Source: Bacillota bacterium (GTDB lineage Bacteria > Bacillota > Clostridia > Acetivibrionales > DSM-1351). Taken from it: a stretch of DNA of 64,000 bases. The stretch covers positions 62,001 to 126,000 of the forward strand of contig JAEWOH010000041.1 in the NCBI GenBank assembly GCA_023460955.1, written 5' to 3'. Of the stretch, positions 62,022 to 64,000 are shown in pieces. Within the stretch, counting starts at the first letter, position 1. Every line of letters starts with the position of its first letter. Position numbers and translations under genes: made by a program. The notes beneath the pieces were generated by a model. The model worked only from the letters and a program-made list of their open reading frames with translations, made no database searches and was not told the DNA's origin.

Positions 62022-62335
62022 GCCATAGAGCAGTAAACAATAGTATTTGAGTAATATCAAACTATTTATTGCAAAGTAAATAAGGTATCCTGAAATGAGC
62101 GAGTAAAACCTTTATTTTGAACCTACATCTGTAATAAGGGAGTCTGCTGTTTGATATTCTATGTCAGGCCTTGATTAATTCCGACACACGGCGCGAACGT
62201 TGTGCAACGGCGAAGGAAGACTGAAGATATCACCGGGACACCCACCTAGCTTGGGCTAGGTGCCAAAATACTGGGGACGCCATTTTGGGAATTTACTTAA
62301 AAAGCACAGGGGCAGAAATGCCCCTTCGCTTTGCC
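62022..62335 (+). ncRNA. Candidate structured RNA(s)/long leader upstream of cysE
   Basis: More than 300 bases with promoter but no gene. First part (62022-62165): GGCC-ATAG pairs with CTAT-GGCC, AGCAG with CTGCT, AATAG-TTTGA with TCAAA-CTATT, and AAATAAGGT with ACCTTTATTT. Second part: AATTCC (about 62179) with GGAATT (about 62288) encloses CGTTG/CAACG, CACCTAGC/GCTAGGTG and CCAAAAT/ATTTTGG. Last, GGGGCA-GAAA-TGCCCC is framed by AAAGC/GCTTT. It may be one or two RNAs or a leader of cysE-cysS. No T-box, SAM or other known riboswitch signature was recognised; 6S RNA was considered for the first part but not established. Confidence 0.55.
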
Positions 62336-62502
62336 CAAAAATCTTGACTCAGTTCGTATTTACATAGAAATTTAAAACTGTTAAAATGTCTATAACGAGG
62401 GCGAAGGTCGAATGTATCAGGTTTTTTTATACTGAATATAATATAAAAGAAATTATGCTGCAAACGGAGTTGTTTGTAACGATATATGTAAAGGAAGAAA
62501 CT

Positions 62503-63225
62503 ATGGGGAGATTACTCGATGATGCCAGATTAATAGCAAGCCGGGACCCGGCTGCCAAAAGTACGCTTGAGGTGATATTGCTTTACCCTGGTTTCCATGC
62601 ACTTGTTTACCACAAGTTCGCACACTGGTTTTACAAGAAAAAAAGGTTCTTTATTGCCAGATTCCTTTCACAATTTGCCAGGCATTTTACCGGTATAGAG
62701 ATTCATCCCGGGGCAAAAATAGGCAGAGGTTTGTTTATTGATCACGGAATGGGTGTTGTTATAGGTGAATCAGCTGAAATCGGAGATAACTGCACAATTT
62801 ATCATGGCGTTACTCTTGGAGGAACCGGTAAAGACAAAGGGGCAAAGCGTCACCCCACTATAGGAGATAATGTTCTCATAGGGGCGGGAGCTAAGGTTCT
62901 CGGACCGTTTAAAATTGGGGATAATTCAACTATTGGCGCTAATACATTTGTGGCTTTTGAAGTTGAGCCCTACTCAACAGTTGTCGGAGTTAAGGGCAGA
63001 ATCGTTAAAAAGGGTAATCAAAGAGTTGTGGCATCACCATCCGAAACACTTGACCAGATACATATGCCAGACCCGATTTCACAGGATATTTGCAGACTGG
63101 AAAGCAGAATTCAGCATTTTGAACAGCAATGCTGCGTAACTAACGACAGCAGTATTTGTCATAAGAGAGGCAATGAAGGTCAAAAGAATAGCGATAAGCT
63201 GCAAAAGGATAGTGAAAGTAAGTAA
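62503..63225 (+). CDS. cysE: Serine O-acetyltransferase
   Basis: Makes O-acetylserine from serine and acetyl-CoA, the committed step of cysteine synthesis. A 240-residue left-handed beta-helix (hexapeptide repeat) enzyme of the short epsPM/CysE type. The start MGRLLDDARLIASRDPAAKS is standard and AAGGAAG lies just upstream; the frame extends to 62386 without support. Landmarks are GIEIHPGAKIGRGLFIDHGM, GVVIGESAEIGDNCTIYHGV and GGTGKDKGAKRHPTIGDNVL. An unusual hydrophilic, Cys- and Lys-rich tail of about 40 residues follows. It precedes cysS, as in many Firmicutes. Confidence 0.95.
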   Translation: MGRLLDDARLIASRDPAAKSTLEVILLYPGFHALVYHKFAHWFYKKKRFFIARFLSQFARHFTGIEIHPGAKIGRGLFIDHGMGVVIGESAEIGDNCTIYHGVTLGGTGKDKGAKRHPTIGDNVLIGAGAKVLGPFKIGDNSTIGANTFVAFEVEPYSTVVGVKGRIVKKGNQRVVASPSETLDQIHMPDPISQDICRLESRIQHFEQQCCVTNDSSICHKRGNEGQKNSDKLQKDSESK

Positions 63226-63344
63226 GGCGTTAGTAAAACGTTTGAAAACAAGCGATTTTAAGCTTAAAAGCAAATGCTTTTATACTTTTGAAACGAGAAA
63301 ATATAGATAGTTACCGCGTGTTGACACGGGGATGGAGGGCAAGG

Positions 63345-64000
63345 ATGAAGGTTTATAATACACTGTCAAGAAAAAAGGAAGATTTTAAGCCGCTGAGCGG
63401 CAACGAAGTAAGGATATATTCATGTGGTCCGACGGTATATAATTATGCTCACATCGGTAACCTGAGAACATATGTATTTATGGATATGCTCAGAAGAGTT
63501 CTGGAATATAACGGCTACTCCCTCAAGCATGTTATGAATATAACGGATGTAGGTCACCTGGTATCTGATGAGGATGACGGAGAAGACAAGATGCTTAAGG
63601 GTGCCCGTGAGCAGAAGAAAACTCCTTGGGAAATAGCAGATTTCTATACTGATGTTTTTATGAAAGATATAACGTCACTTAATATCGAGGTACCTGAAAT
63701 AATATCAAAAGCAACTGAGCATATTTCCGAAATGCTTGATTTTGTTAATGGTCTTGTAGATAAAGGCTATGGCTACGAAACCAGCGACGGTATTTATTTT
63801 GATATACAGAAATTTAGTGAATACGGTAAGCTGTCAAGAGCAAATCTTGAGGAACAGTTGGCCGGTGCAAGGGTCGAAGTAAATGAGGAAAAACGTCATC
63901 CTGCAGACTTTGCACTTTGGAAGAAGGCTCCTAAGGAGCATATAATGCAGTGGCCGAGCTCCTGGGGAATGGGTTACCCGGGTTGGCATATAGAGTGTTC
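63345..64000 (+). CDS. cysS: Cysteinyl-tRNA synthetase, 3'-partial
   Basis: Charges tRNA-Cys. The gene runs off the right edge; 218 complete codons are visible. The start is [20 protein letters not shown]. The zinc-binding Cys and the HIGH-type signature are in [26 protein letters not shown]-type region reads [10 protein letters not shown], and [10 protein letters not shown] at the edge contains further zinc ligands. GGAGGG precedes ATG 63345, and the gap to cysE is about 120 bases. Co-transcription with cysE is likely. Confidence 0.96.
   Translation, partial: MKVYNTLSRKKEDFKPLSGNEVRIYSCGPTVYNYAHIGNLRTYVFMDMLRRVLEYNGYSLKHVMNITDVGHLVSDEDDGEDKMLKGAREQKKTPWEIADFYTDVFMKDITSLNIEVPEIISKATEHISEMLDFVNGLVDKGYGYETSDGIYFDIQKFSEYGKLSRANLEEQLAGARVEVNEEKRHPADFALWKKAPKEHIMQWPSSWGMGYPGWHIEC

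Noticed and set aside
62022..62502. T-box controlling cysE-cysS
   Set aside because: The conserved antiterminator core AGGGTGGNACCGCG and a clear terminator alternative were not found, despite much structure.

Overview
The window looks like a chromosomal piece of an anaerobic, spore-forming, plant-polysaccharide-degrading Clostridia. The best fit is a mesophilic cellulolytic Ruminiclostridium-type genome; this is inference from gene content, not a database match. Supporting signs are an AT-rich background, strong AGGAGG-type ribosome binding sites, a spore-core SASP gene, a GerK-type germinant receptor operon, a YtxC-like sporulation gene, a Ni-CODH, xylosidases of families GH120 and GH3, and an arabinose operon under an AraR-type repressor. 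No rRNA, tRNA, CRISPR array, insertion sequence or phage was recognised. Layout: 1-10.2 kb holds housekeeping and small conserved genes: hflX (5' end outside the window, with a JAMM-like N-terminal domain), a Nudix hydrolase, yigZ, yebC, a minus-strand trio of small regulators plus an AI-2E-type permease, a SASP, a DUF378 protein, a DUF6873 protein, ytxC and a P-loop/Asp23 protein behind a structured leader. 10.6-16.5 kb is accessory: a C-terminally truncated KamA radical SAM gene, a decayed 5'-nucleotidase-like relic, an aldo/keto-reductase-like Fe-S protein, a GNAT acetyltransferase and a secreted beta-helix protein. 16.7-25.4 kb is a potassium locus: a stand-alone KdpD N-terminal protein, minus-strand kdpFABC with two extra small membrane ORFs, and a divergent sensor kinase plus a response regulator that lacks a DNA-binding domain. 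25.6-29.7 kb has a GH120 beta-xylosidase and an unusual CooS. 30-34.4 kb has an epimerase, two paralogous glycosyltransferase-like proteins and a GGAI-repeat beta-helix protein. 34.7-43.1 kb looks like an uncharacterised biosynthetic cluster: hot-dog thioesterase, APH-type kinase, two HxxxDG condensation-type acyltransferases, SDR, KASIII, acyl carrier protein and a BtrH-like acyltransferase fused to a jelly-roll domain. 43.3-47.8 kb is gerKA-KB-KC plus a small fourth membrane gene. 47.8-56.7 kb is arabinoxylan use: an AraC-type regulator, GH3 xylosidase, araA, araR, araD and an MFS permease; araB is absent. 56.8-64 kb is sulfur amino acid metabolism (metY, metA, cysE, partial cysS) with a DUF6062 gene, an OGG-like glycosylase and a DUF3343 gene between. 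The parts most likely to be new are the cluster at 34.7-43.1 kb and three GC-rich, strongly folded intergenic RNAs that I could not assign: 54395-54598 (between araR and araD), 59429-59602 (after metA) and 62022-62335 (before cysE). Many start codons were moved downstream of the longest reading frame because a good ribosome binding site points to an internal start. Functions rest on motif reading alone; no search or folding program was run.
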